Assembly (NCBI GenBank): GCA_934045075.1
Contig: OW203727.1
Coordinates: 1-64,000 of the forward strand
DNA length: 64,000 nt
Source of the DNA: Yponomeuta sedellus
Taxonomy: Eukaryota; Arthropoda; Insecta; Lepidoptera; Yponomeutidae
Direction: 5' to 3'
In this document: in pieces, positions 9,773 through 19,911 of the stretch
Position numbering within the stretch: position 1 is the stretch's first letter
How the letters are laid out: every line of letters begins with the position of its first letter
Made by a program: the position numbers and the translations under genes
Notes under the pieces: generated by a model
The model's database searches: none
Seen by the model: the letters and a program-made list of their open reading frames with translations, nothing else
Told to the model about the DNA's origin: nothing

Positions 9773-10294
9773 TAAAGATGGGCGTTTTCGAAAAACATTT
9801 TCGAAATTATCGAAAATGGTAGTATTTCAAATTTTTCGAAAATATTCTTTGTTATTCAAAAAAAATTTACTAATTTAGTGATATTTCATTTGCATGAAAA
9901 CAATATTGTGAAGACAGCATTGAAGGAACAAAACGCGCGCGACTCGTGTAAAGTCGTGTCATTCCGCCACGAATCGTGTTTTCGAAAATCGCAAGACTAA
10001 AGCCTTTTCGAAAATTGAGCCGATATGGATTTCGAAATCACTAACGTCTTTTCGTCAGTAGTCGTGTTTTCGAAAATTATCACTAAAGCAAGCGAAATGA
10101 GAGAGGCAGAGCACTTATTTCCGAAACTGTCGACAGTTTTCTCGATTCTCGACAGTCGGATTAGTAAGTTAGTAATATTAGTAAAACTTATTCGAAAATG
10201 AATATTAGTAATTTACTAATCTTTTTTTCGAAAATAAACATTAGTAAATTCAAATGATTCGAAAAGAGATGTCATTCACAATCGCCCATCTTTA
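9773..10294. mobile_element. hAT-type MITE with TTTTCGAAAA-rich interior
   Basis: The terminal repeats TAAAGATGGGCG (9773-9784) and CGCCCATCTTTA (10283-10294) are perfect. They are flanked by the 8-bp target duplication ATCTCTTT at 9765-9772 and 10295-10302, the hAT hallmark. The 522-bp element has no ORF. Its body contains about ten copies or near-copies of the palindrome TTTTCGAAAA, which may bind the transposase (inference). Confidence 0.85.
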
Positions 10295-10302
10295 ATCTCT
10301 TT

Positions 10303-10500
10303 CTAAAGTTGTAACAATAATTTATTTAGATGTCGGCCCCTTGACTGCGCCCGTGGCACACTTCCTTTTTATGTGACCCACGCCTTATAGTACGCCTTTG
10401 GCGTCTCTATCTATACCAGCCCTCCTATTACGTAACATTCCACTCTATCGAGTGAAGCATTTAGACACCTTCTAAGTGTCAAAAAATGTGTGCAAATGAC
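10303..10500. other. Spacer between repeats
   Basis: No gene or recognised repeat. Confidence 0.4.
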
Positions 10501-10592
10501 AGAATGGGCCATTGTGTGCAGTACACAATGGCCCATTCTGGCCCACTGCTCGGCATTGCCATTGTGTACAGGGGGCAATGGTGTGAAGAATG
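10501..10592 (+). repeat. Short copy of the ACAATGGCCC repeat family with perfect 17-bp hairpin
   Basis: AGAATGGGCCATTGTGT (10501-10517) pairs perfectly with 10523-10539 over a 5-base loop. The following CCCACTGCTCGGCATTGCC and GGGGCAATGGTGTG match the family copies near 12510, 14200 and 37780. Confidence 0.6.
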
Positions 10593-11141
10593 TTACTAGG
10601 TATGCCAAATCACTTGAAATGATTGTCTCAGTAAAGCCTGTATGTATACAAATACACTAGTTTTTGCTGTAGTCAAAAATACCCAGTAGTTTTGATATTA
10701 TAGGCATTCAAAGTTACGAAAAATAACGAGTCCCGCTAACAGTCACATGACCGCTTGTGACGTCATGTCACAACGCGCCGCGCGGGCCGCTACTAATTTA
10801 TCAGAATTTATCTAATTTTCTGATTTTAAGCGCTGTGTCCTGATCTACTGTTTTATTATATTTGTAGAATTGAGTAAAATCTCCTGAATTTTGACAAGTA
10901 GCCACTACATTTCTGCATATTCCACCTTTGTTAGGTTATTGAACGAACATAATGAAAGGGAACGTTTTCATTCATTGACTCGATATGCGAATATTTCTTA
11001 TATCTGTGTTGTGCTACCAATGCTATCAAAAGAGGAAAAATATTAGAAAACGATGTCATAAAGGAAGTCGCGAAGATACACTTAATAAAGATAGTGGAAT
11101 CTGGTCTTTTTTTATAGAATGAGTGGCCTGTTTGGTGCGTT
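10593..11141. other. Region upstream of the YqaJ-like relic
   Basis: Contains GC-rich words near 10770-10795. The last 200 bases may be the decayed N-terminal part of the YqaJ-like gene, but no continuous frame supports this. Confidence 0.3.
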
Positions 11142-11391
11142 ATAGAAGTAAAGTGTCCAACCAAGGCAAACACTTTTATTACGTATTATGGTAAAAGTAA
11201 ACTAGGCAAAAAATATTATGCTCAGATGCAAACACAAATGGAAATCACCGGAAAAAGTAAAGCCCTATTTTGTATTGCACACGTTGACTTTGAAACCTCA
11301 AGGAATTTTGATGTGAATAAAGTAGTTTATAATTAAAAATATTGTGATGATTTTTTTGAAAAATGTGTAAAGTTTTAGAAGGACAATATTT
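11142..11391 (+). pseudogene. YqaJ-like (lambda-exonuclease fold) nuclease fragment
   Basis: The frame from 11142 reads IEVKCPTKA, then YYAQMQTQMEITGKSKALF, then VDFETSRNFDVNKVVYN. The EVKCP block matches the catalytic ExK motif, and the YYxQMQxQMxITG block matches the second conserved helix of YqaJ/alkaline-exonuclease proteins. A TAA interrupts the frame near 11333, after which KYCDDFFEKCVKF continues in frame to another stop. The N-terminal catalytic residues are not found. In insects such domains occur in mobile elements and large DNA viruses. This is a short relic with no neighbouring gene that identifies its source. Confidence 0.6.
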
Positions 11392-11419
11392 TTGACAAAA
11401 ATAATAAAATATAATTTGA

Positions 11420-11692
11420 TTGGTTGAGACAATGGGAGTTTGGGGGACTCAGACTAAGATCCTTGTTAGGGAGCTGGGTCGCCGCTTGAGGGACCGTGGG
11501 CTTGACTGCCGCTCCGGTGCGTATCTTGGACAGAGGGTCTCTTTGGCGGTGCAGCGTGGCAATGCTGCCAGCGTTATGGGATCCTTTGGCTCAGATATTT
11601 TCCGGAACGGTTTGTGCAGTAAGTGTTGTCTTTTTTTTGGTGTGTTTAAATTATTATTAATATTTTATGTGTTCTTGACGAAAATTTATTAG
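11420..11692 (+). pseudogene. Possible retroelement C-terminal tail (LVRELGRRL...LAVQRGNAASVMG)
   Basis: The frame contains ILVRELGRRLRDRGLD, then YLGQRVSLAVQRGNAASVMG. This resembles the C-terminal tail of reverse-transcriptase-bearing elements I associate with Lepidoptera, but I cannot name the family. It is followed by low-complexity hydrophobic sequence. It could also be the end of the element that carried the YqaJ relic just upstream. Confidence 0.3.
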
Positions 11693-12299
11693 ATATCTTA
11701 CTGTGCATGTATTTTTTTTTTATTAAGTGTGACATGTTTTGTAACTGTATTATTTTGTATTGACATTTTTACCTTAATATCTGTGACATGTATTATTTCG
11801 TAATGTTTTAAATTATCCTAATGTAATATAGTTTTATTAAAAGTCTATAAATATCCATTTTTTCACATTTTAACGTCTTTTGGAACTATAAAAAATAACT
11901 TTTCCGGCGAATTAGTAGTTGTATTTTTACATTTAGGCAGAACACATGATTTCCTAGTATTTGGATTGGACATTTTTTAAAGTATTTAGGTATAATTTCA
12001 ACGGCACGGGCGCACGACTACGAGCGGACTGAGTGAGCCAGACTGAGCGTGTTGTGCGATGACGTCACAGCGTAACCGGCGGCCCTCGTCGTACGGTTAC
12101 AATTTGTTTTACTTCTAAATCGGAAAGTAATTAACGTATCGAAGTAATTCTTTCACTAGTATTTTTTAATTTTGACAGAGAATATGTGCATTAAAAAGAA
12201 TATATTTATATATATTTATATAGAATATAAATTTAGGTTAGGTTAGGTAAGGACAATTTTTAGCCTCTAAATAGGTGTTTTAAAAAAAAAAAATATATA
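11693..12299. other. Intergenic stretch, no gene seen
   Basis: AT-rich except for a GC-rich patch near 12000-12110 (TGACGTCAC at about 12060). No coding evidence. Confidence 0.4.
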
Positions 12300-13040
12300 G
12301 GAGCGGCTGCAAAGACTTCTACGTCTATCGCAAGTGTTTTTCCAGACAATGAGCCATGCGCCATTGTGCAAACACCAATTGATCGTGGCCTACAGTTGTG
12401 CATTGCAAAGCATGGCCCATTACTGGCCAATGTGTACTGGGGCCTTTATATACTAACGACCACAGAACAATTAAACCACTAACGACTAAAGCCCGCACAC
12501 ATTGGCCCATGCTGGCCCACTGCTCACCATTGCCATTGTGTACACGGGGCAATGGTGTGTAGTGGCGCACAATCGGACAGTTGTCGGTTTTTCGCGCACA
12601 CTTCAAAGGAATCGCGGCGTAGCCTGGCCCATCCGTGTTTACACAGTGGCCCATTGTTTAGTTCGGCACCGACCGCTGATCGGGATAGACATAGAGTACT
12701 TTCTTTGTTGCGATGATTTTTTTGGAAAACTACTTGAATTATAAATCGCCCAAAATGAAAATAAATCAATAGACCTTCAAGTTTATTTATTTATATCAAT
12801 CTAAGCCCGTAATTTTGCGCCTTTCGCGCCATTTTTTTTTTAATAACTTTGTTCTTGTTCCTACATACTTCTGTAGTACTTGTGAACAAATAAAATAAAT
12901 AAATAGTAAATAAATAAATAGCTGCAGCCGCAATTACTTCTACGTCTATCACAAGTGGTTAGCCAGACAGCAATGAGCCATGCGCCAATGTGTAAACAGC
13001 AAGTGATTGTGGCCTACAGTTGTGAGTAGCGAGTAGATTA
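12300..13040 (+). repeat. ACAATGGCCC dispersed repeat, head-to-tail copies
   Basis: The order is unit A (GACTTCTACGTCTATC... to about 12485), unit B (ACATTGGCCCATGCTGGCCC... to 12660), AT-rich unit C (TTTTGCGCCTTTCGCGCC to about 12930), then a second unit A (12938-13026). The same A, B and C blocks recur inverted at 13735-14345, and B plus C inside the hAT element at 37585-38313. No ORF is supported. This is a non-autonomous repeat of unknown class. Confidence 0.65.
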
Positions 13041-13165
13041 ACGGCTTGTTAGTGTACCAGAAACATATCGAAATCCCTATGTCCCGGGGGAGTAGGCAGG
13101 GACCAGGGGATAGGGGATGTCTCGGCAAAGGCTTGTTAGTGTACCAGAAACCAAGGGTAAGTCGT
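13034..13165 (+). repeat. Two direct copies of a MITE terminus
   Basis: GGCTTGTTAGTGTACCAGAA occurs near 13041 and near 13131. It is the right end of the MITE seen complete at 29659-29793 and 46523-46658. The segment between is CG-rich (CCCGGGGGAGTAGGCAGGGA). Confidence 0.55.
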
Positions 13166-13734
13166 TTCGAATTTATATTTCGATGTATGTATGGATGTAT
13201 TTATTTTCATTATATGTGTTCTATGTAATTAATTAGAGTTTTTGTACGTCCATTATACCATTATGAAAATAGCAAAAGATTTAGATAAGTTTATCTGTGT
13301 AAAATATTTTTTGTTATGTATTATTAAGGCACTTTGGGGTGCTAACTAGAGCCACCAATGGAATGAATACAATTATTTTATTATACGTTTTATTTGTATA
13401 TCAGTCTTTCAAGAATTGTGAAATAAAAGAAGAAATAAATGCCTATAACTTGACACTGCCGGTCTATTCAGTATGTAATTATAATAGAGGATTCGATTAT
13501 TACGTAAAACTTGTATTATTACGTAATGTGTGAAAGTTTCCAAACAATTATTTATAAAGCTCCTGAAAAGCCAACCCTGGTGGGGTGAAAGACACAGAGA
13601 CTTAAGACTAGCGGAATCTGCCCCACTACATCCAGTTTCAGTGGCGCAGATTCCACTGTCAGATTTTAGATTTCCACTTCGCCCCACCAGTGGGGCGGCG
13701 TAGTGGGGCAAAGTGGAATATTTCATATAACGCG
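13166..13734. other. Spacer, no gene seen
   Basis: AT-rich, then a patch near 13570-13720 with repeated CCCCAC/GTGGGG words. No coding evidence. Confidence 0.4.
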
Positions 13735-14345
13735 CACTGCATAACTCGCAGTACTTATACACATCGTTAGTAATAGTTCTGTGATCGTTATGGCCCCAGT
13801 ACACAGTGGCCTGTGATGGGCCATGCTTTGCCATTCACAACTGTAGGCCACGATCACTTGATGTTTACACAATGGCGCGTGGCTCATTGCTGTCTGGCAA
13901 ACCACTTGTGATGGACATGGAAGTAATTGCGGCCGCAGCTATTTATTTATTTACTATTTATTTATTTAATTTATTTACAAGTATTACAGAAGTATGTACA
14001 ACAACAAAGTTATTAAAAAAAATGGCACAAAAGGCGCAAAATTACGGGCTCAGGTTGATATAAATCAAAAAACTTGAAGGTCAATTGACTAAACGATGGG
14101 CCACTGCGTAGACACGGATGGGCCACGCTACGCCACGATTCCTTTGAAGTGTGCCCAAAAAACCGACAACTGTCCGATTGCGCACCACGATACCATTACC
14201 CCGTGTACACAATGGCAATGCCGAGCAGTGGGCCAGCATGGGCCATTGTGTACTGCGGGCTTTACACCTAGAGCACGCGCCATCATAGTCCTAGCGGCTA
14301 CTTACGTTGTTCTGAGGGCTACGGCTTGATTTAATTGTTCTGTGG
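13735..14345 (-). repeat. ACAATGGCCC repeat, inverted copy
   Basis: Reverse complement of the 12300-13040 arrangement: unit A (13790-13940), AT-rich unit C (13940-14075), unit B (14093-14260), and the unit A edge GTTCTGTGG at about 14336. With the upstream copy it forms a large imperfect inverted repeat about 700 bp apart. Confidence 0.65.
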
Positions 14346-14590
14346 CTACGGCCCTTTTTTAACGGACTTCAAAATTCAACTCATAGATAACTTTTTTTTA
14401 TAATGCTTTCGCATAACTATGTCAAATCTTAACCGATTTCGATAATATTTTTTTTGTTCGACTAGGTATAGCGTCCCATTAGTCCCATTCTTATTTGGTT
14501 TACCAATTTTCTTCACCGATCTTCAGATCTGATGAAGACTTTCAGAGACGGAGAACGGAATTCTTTAATGGACAGCAGCAAATGAGGTCT
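14346..14590. other. Spacer, no gene seen
   Basis: No recognisable feature. Confidence 0.35.
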
Positions 14591-14619
14591 AACGAGGCCC
14601 ATCCATTAGTAATATGCAT

Positions 14620-14735
14620 CATCTTAAGGCTATATTATGTAGTCCACTGCTGGACATAGCCCTCCCCTAATGAGCGCCATAGCGCTCTGTCTTCAGCTTG
14701 CCGCATCCAGCATCTGCCGGCAGTAATTATGCATA
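14620..14735 (-). mobile_element. RTE-like retrotransposon 3' fragment
   Basis: The minus strand reads CAGATGCTGGATGCGGCAAG, then GGGCGCTATGGCGCTC, then GAGGGCTATGTCCAGCAGTG. This is the same coding end (WMRQAKDRALWRSLEEGYVQQ-like) as at 27840-27905. Only the last ~35 codons remain. Confidence 0.6.
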
Positions 14736-14929
14736 TGTTCCATAAAATATAGATTAAAATTTGTCCCGAGGCAATTCGGTGAGGTTCTGATGAAGAATTT
14801 ATAAGATAAGATAATTTCAGAGTGATAAATGAATACTTTTAAGACATTAAGTTAAGTTTTAATGTTACAAACACTTTGTTCATCAAATATTTTCATTTAG
14901 TAGGTAACTCATTCTTTCTGGAGTCTGGT

Positions 14930-15300
14930 TATTTTCTACAGCGGAAGATTTCTAAGTTTGATGATGACCAGGTCAAGAACACCCATATCTAGGGCACCGT
15001 TGCACCTAGAAACCCGGAATTAAAGATGAAATGTAGGTATAGTTTCATTATCACTTGCTACACTAGGATAGTCAGATAACGACTAGCCCAAGATCATCAC
15101 TTCGAATGTCGTTATTGAGAGGTACTAAGCTTCTATTCTAGATAGAATATGCTGTTTTTAGTTAAGTATTTCATTTCACCGTTACTTTGCACAGCCGAAA
15201 ATTTGGAAGTCTGATGATGATCAGCTCAAGAATACCCAGATCTAGGATACCGTCGCACCTAGAAACCCGGAATAAAAGTAACTAACTTTCCAGACTAGTA
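14930..15300 (+). repeat. Two adjacent copies of a GATGATGACCAGCTCAAG repeat
   Basis: 14955-15020 and 15205-15275 share TTTGATGATGACCAGGTCAA, CACCGTTGCACCTAGAAACC and CGGAAT. A third copy lies inverted at 43690-43870. Non-coding dispersed repeat. Confidence 0.55.
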
Positions 15301-15513
15301 CATACATTTTGGGCACCGACTCCAAGATATACTTCTACAATACCTAAATCTATACGAATTTTATTACAATACCTACATCTATACGAACCAATATAGGTCA
15401 TATTGGTTTGAATTATTTCTGCGTATTTAGTGCCTTAGTGTGCAGAAGTCAGTTTTTATTTTTATTTTTTTACCGTAAAGCTGCTCTGTATAACGAAAGC
15501 AAGCCGTTTTGCA

Positions 15514-15926
15514 TAGTGACAGTAGGGACATAAATAAGTGATTTAAATACTAAGCGATCTAAATATTTCCTAATATACTAAAGATATTGGTCTGTTTTTT
15601 TATTACAAAACAGACCAGAGCAAACAGAGCAGTATTAGATTTTGAACAATATAAGTTGTAAAAACTATACTTACTCTCTTCACACAAAATTACTGCATAA
15701 TTAGGTAAAAAATTAAAATTTACAAAAAAAAAACAATATTACAAAACGTAGGATTTAAGGCAGCTAAATAGTTTGTTTTTCTACTTTTTTATAGTACATT
15801 GTATTTCCCTTTAGACATTGGAATCGATTCGTCCGTTAGCCTGTCAGAATTTTTTAATGAAGTGTCGCTCTCTTTGTTCTTATGGCGTGAAACTTGTGCT
15901 ACTGTAGGAACTCCCTACTGTCACTA
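15514..15926. mobile_element. Tc1/mariner-type MITE
   Basis: TA-GTGACAGTAGGGA (15514-15528) is perfectly inverted as TCCCTACTGTCAC-TA (15912-15926), consistent with a TA duplication and 13-bp terminal repeats. An internal hairpin, GGTCTGTTTT/AAAACAGACC, lies at 15589-15616. No ORF is supported. Confidence 0.6.
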
Positions 15927-16105
15927 CGCCATAGATAAGTATATTTTGGCCACAGAACATAAAAAAAGAGTAGAAGTCGTAAGTGGGCGGTGCCCGCGTG
16001 CCTCACATTAGCAATGTATTGCCTATGCGTAGTCGGTGACAGTTTTGTTTACTTCAGTTGCCGTGCGCTTCTAGTAAAGAAAAAAATGGTGAAAACTTGA
16101 TTAAA

Positions 16106-16185
16106 ATGCCTTGTTGTGCTGTGTTAAAGAGCAAAAATAAAAGCTGGGGACTAAAATATAGCGATCATGCCGTAATATTTCATCG
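16106..16185 (+). CDS. THAP-like zinc-finger first exon (fragment)
   Basis: ATG at 16106 opens MPCCAVLKSKNKSWGLKYSD followed by HAVIFH, then a donor CG|GTAAGA at 16186. THAP domains start M-x-x-C-x(2-4)-C and reach a FHRFP block after 20-30 residues, often at an exon boundary. No matching second exon was found nearby, so it may be an orphan exon of a P-like transposon or a THAP gene. The Cys spacing is imperfect (adjacent Cys), so the call is tentative. Confidence 0.35.
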
Positions 16186-16514
16186 GTAAGACGTATTTCA
16201 TTGTATTTTTAATTAAATTTGTAATGACATGAGCACGGAAACCAATCCGAAAATGAAAAAGTGAAACCACCTTTATTTACTGGTTAGTAAAGTTAAATTT
16301 TCATCGAAGAAAGTGTACCTTCTCTAGAAATTTCTGTCATAATTTGAATTCTACTCAATTACGGATGGGGGCACACATGATAAAAATCTATCGATAATTG
16401 TCTATGACTTAGTAACATACTTAATGGTACTTAGGTATTGTAAATTGCAATTCGTCTAAGTAGGTAAAATAATTGTTGTTATTTTATACCTACTATGCCA
16501 TAGGTAAGTGCCTT

Positions 16515-16633
16515 TTCACATGCAACCGGTCGCCGTCCGGTCGCCGGGCCGGGTAAAGTAGTAATGTATGAGCTCCGGTCGCCGGCTGCTCGTTGTGCAT
16601 GTGAAATCATTGGAGCTCATACATTACTACTTT
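16515..16633. repeat. Two interleaved inverted repeats
   Basis: TTCACATGCA (16515-16524) pairs with TGCATGTGAA (16596-16605). A 22-bp arm at 16555-16576 (starting AAAGTAGTAATGTATG) pairs perfectly with 16612-16633. The order A-B-A'-B' is interleaved, not nested. CCGGTCGCCG words lie between. Confidence 0.6.
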
Positions 16634-18022
16634 TCATACAAGATATGACATGAGCACATAGATCGCGATATAGATTTTCTTCACCAGTTTATCAGTGACT
16701 GAAATATCTAAGAAACTATCGAAGTAATTTTCATCTTACCCCTTTGACAACAGAAAACCGAGGCAAATGTTACAACTACCCTCTCGGAATCAAAACAATT
16801 TGGAAGTGAGTTTTCGTTTAGTTTTCTAAGGAACCGGATACGAAATAAAAATGGATGGCAGCGACAGGAAGGCAAAATTGGTTCAAAACGACGATGAACA
16901 CAATATATTCAATAAAAAAATGTAAATTAAATTTGTTCCTTAGCACGGGTTAGTGCATTAAAAATAAAAATAGTGTAATATATTCAAAGCATTTTCATGA
17001 ACACTTCTTAAACACTAAAAATGGCGGAAGGTGGCACTTATGTGATGCCAATACCAGAGAAAATGTGCTTCACTTCCAGGATAGACTCTTGCGTATAAAT
17101 GAAATATATCGTCACTTAAATTACCATCGTCAATAAAATTAGTATAACGTATGAAACATGGCGTACAGATCAAAGTACAGACAAAGATCTGAATTGAGTC
17201 GTAGAATACATTATATTTCCCGTGTTATAATTTCGTGTTATAGTTTAAAATAAGAGATAACATTTTAAAATATGAAATCTACCACATTGGTTTATTTGTG
17301 CGTCAATGTACCCTATTAGTGTTAATTCTTTTTTAATACAGTTGCTCAAAAAGTGACGTATTACACGGACGTATAGCATGCGGGATGTGGGCTATTACAC
17401 ACTCGTGCTTTTTTTTACCTTTCCCGCACTCGTGCGTTTTCTTTCCCAACTGTCAAAATAATGTCTATTAAAAAGAAAAACCAACCATGAAGTTTTTACT
17501 AAAAAAAATCATAGAAGTTTTTGTGAGCTACTAATTTGTTTCAATATCAGATTTAATGATTTGATTGAATGAGTTAAATTAGGTTTCATTTCATTTCATC
17601 TCATTAAATTTCATTTTCATTTCATATCAATAAAAAATTCTTCTGAAGACTTGGCTGTATGGGCATAGTTCCCTTTGCCTACTAGAATGGGTGAAGAAAA
17701 AAAATCTCTGCTTATATTTTTTTACGGTTGGCGCCATATTCTTATTTTTTTCATTTTATTAAATTGCTTATTTTTTTCGCAACCGTATTAAAAATAGTCG
17801 TTCAGTACACGTGCGGAACCGTCATTGCAACTTGTTGGAACTCTTTGCAATGACAGCCTTTCCGCACTTGTAATGAAATATACTATATTGCACAAAAGAT
17901 AAAGTAGAAAAGATGCATTTTCTACCAGTCAACCCGCAGGCAAAAAAGAAATAGCTAAAAAACTTCTAAGTACCAGTATTCATATTCGGCCGTTAATGTG
18001 TAAACTGTTTGTACGAGTATAA
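16634..18022. other. Intergenic stretch, no gene seen
   Basis: AT-rich with T-runs and a TTTCATTTCATTTC-like low-complexity patch near 17585-17625. No coding evidence. Confidence 0.45.
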
Positions 18023-18051
18023 TTTGTCGATAGGTTCTCCCTATCGACAAA
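18023..18051. repeat. 12-bp perfect hairpin
   Basis: TTTGTCGATAGG and CCTATCGACAAA with a 5-base loop. Confidence 0.55.
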
Positions 18052-18570
18052 CTAGAACTCGCATTGTCCCATCCCAAACTGAGAATGTACTTGTTTTTCA
18101 ATTTTGAACTTTCTGCCTTAGTGGGTAAAAGTTCTTTTCGGTCCGACGCGGCGGTAGTTCCATCTAGTGTAGAGTAGCGTTACTACAAAATGTCAACCTT
18201 AATTTCATCATTGTCATTTGACTTTGATCATTGTTAACATTACAAAAAGGTGCATATTTTAATTGAAACTTTTATGATGTACACCTTTTCGGCATTGACT
18301 TTATTTACCAATGGCAGGTTGGCATTTGTAGTGTGCATTTGGTTTGTAAGTATCAGTTTGGTTACACTGGTTTTCGTACTAATGTGTCATGTCGCTACTT
18401 CTACTCTTTTTTTATGTTCTGTGATTTTGGCTGACTCGCGATATCGATACAGTGCTGCCATCTAGTTTCTAACCTCATAACTACTATCGCACCGTATGAC
18501 CGTACATAGTACAGTGCGTATACATACCTATAATATGGGATACTAGTAACGTTTATTTTATGGAGGTTTT

Positions 18571-18661
18571 AAAGTTTGTTTCAATGAAAAAGGAATTAAT
18601 CGACTGAATGATATAAAAACTCTAAAAATTTAAGCCCTACTTTTTCACTGAAACAAACTTT
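18571..18661. repeat. MITE-like inverted repeat, 22-bp arms
   Basis: Arms 18571-18592 and 18640-18661 (AAAGTTTGTTTCA...) match at 21 of 22 positions around a 47-base centre. Confidence 0.55.
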
Positions 18662-19213
18662 TATTTAGGAAAAGGAGTACTTGCTATTGATAAATAAAAC
18701 TATTTAATAGTTTAACAAATCTTTCAGTTACATTACGGGTGAATTTGCAACAAAAATGTTGACTTGCTTCACAAAACTTAGAAAACTATACGGCAAAAAA
18801 AACTTTTACCAAAAAATTACTTTAAAATTATATAAAAGGTACCTATGACAAATGATGAGAAAGGAACATAAGGGAAAGAAGGGTGGTGAAAAAAAGAAAT
18901 AAACATTTATTTTATTTACTTCTTATTTATTACCACTTAAGGATTACAATATGAACCCGACAAAACTAAATTATTTATTATAAAGATAGGCGAGGATAGA
19001 TTATATTAATTTTAAAGATTTTCTATTTAAACGGAACATCGAGTAACCATTCACGTGACTGAGCGTCCATGAAGAATAATTGCATAGGTAATTATTACTA
19101 TAACATTGATCGAATGCACGCTACCTACTTAGACCGTCATCGTCATTGCGGTCACATAGAATATAATCACTACCTTTTATTGCGGCAAGGAAATGTATTT
19201 CGGATAACTGTTT
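18662..19213. other. Intergenic stretch, no gene seen
   Basis: AT-rich, no recognisable feature. Confidence 0.4.
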
Positions 19214-19248
19214 CAGAAACCTCAGAACAAACTGTTCTGAGGTTTCTG
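19214..19248. repeat. 16-bp perfect hairpin with 3-base loop
   Basis: CAGAAACCTCAGAACA, loop AAC, TGTTCTGAGGTTTCTG. Confidence 0.6.
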
Positions 19249-19411
19249 CTCAGTAGCAGAATAATTTAAGTAGTGTAGTTAGGTTTAATCTATACTAAAC
19301 CTATGTGTAGTCACCCCCCGCCACAACTATTCCCGTCAGTGTTTGTCAAGTCATTGATCGAGTTCGCATTCACTTGAAATGGAACTGGACCGCCTCAAAG
19401 GCCCCTCAAAT

Positions 19412-19442
19412 CTCAGAATAAGACTTTAGTTCTTATTCTGAG
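19412..19442. repeat. 12-bp perfect hairpin
   Basis: CTCAGAATAAGA and TCTTATTCTGAG around a 7-base loop, about 300 bp upstream of the pyrophosphatase start codon and flanked by direct CCTCAAAT words. Confidence 0.5.
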
Positions 19443-19724
19443 CCTCAAATGAATAGTGAGAACAGAGACGGCGTTCGGTAAACTAGGTAATTATTATTAT
19501 CTTGATTTTGTGTCAGTCCGCGTGTGCTACGTGCATTAGTATTTTGTAGTAGTATAAATAACAATTGGTCGCGAAACGTGACCGCAATCTCAAATAAAGC
19601 CACTATTGGTTGTTACATAACTTTGTGGGCGTTTTGTTTTTTTTTACTCTTGGCACACCAAATAAACGTCAGATTTGTCTGCTGACAGGTCAGTGACAGC
19701 GCGACGCGGCGGCGTGCGTGCAGT

Positions 19725-19911
19725 ATGTCAGTGTCATTATCACGTTGCGTGGTGCTGCAGAGGTGCGTGCTGCCGCGAGTGCTCGCCCAGGTGCTACGCC
19801 GCCCCGTGCCGCCCCGCGCCGCTCACAACCGCCCCGCGCCGCCCGCCGCCGCCATGTTCATCGCCGAGGAGCGCGGCTCTGCCTACTCGCCGGACTACCG
19901 GGTTTACTTTA
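19725..19911 (+). CDS. Nurf-38: Pyrophosphatase exon 1
   Basis: Presequence-like extension (residues 1-43), then MFIAEERGSAYSPDYRVYF. Two candidate starts: ATG 19725 in a weaker context, and ATG 19854 preceded by repeated GCC, close to Kozak. Donor GTGAGT at 19912, phase 1. Confidence 0.88.
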
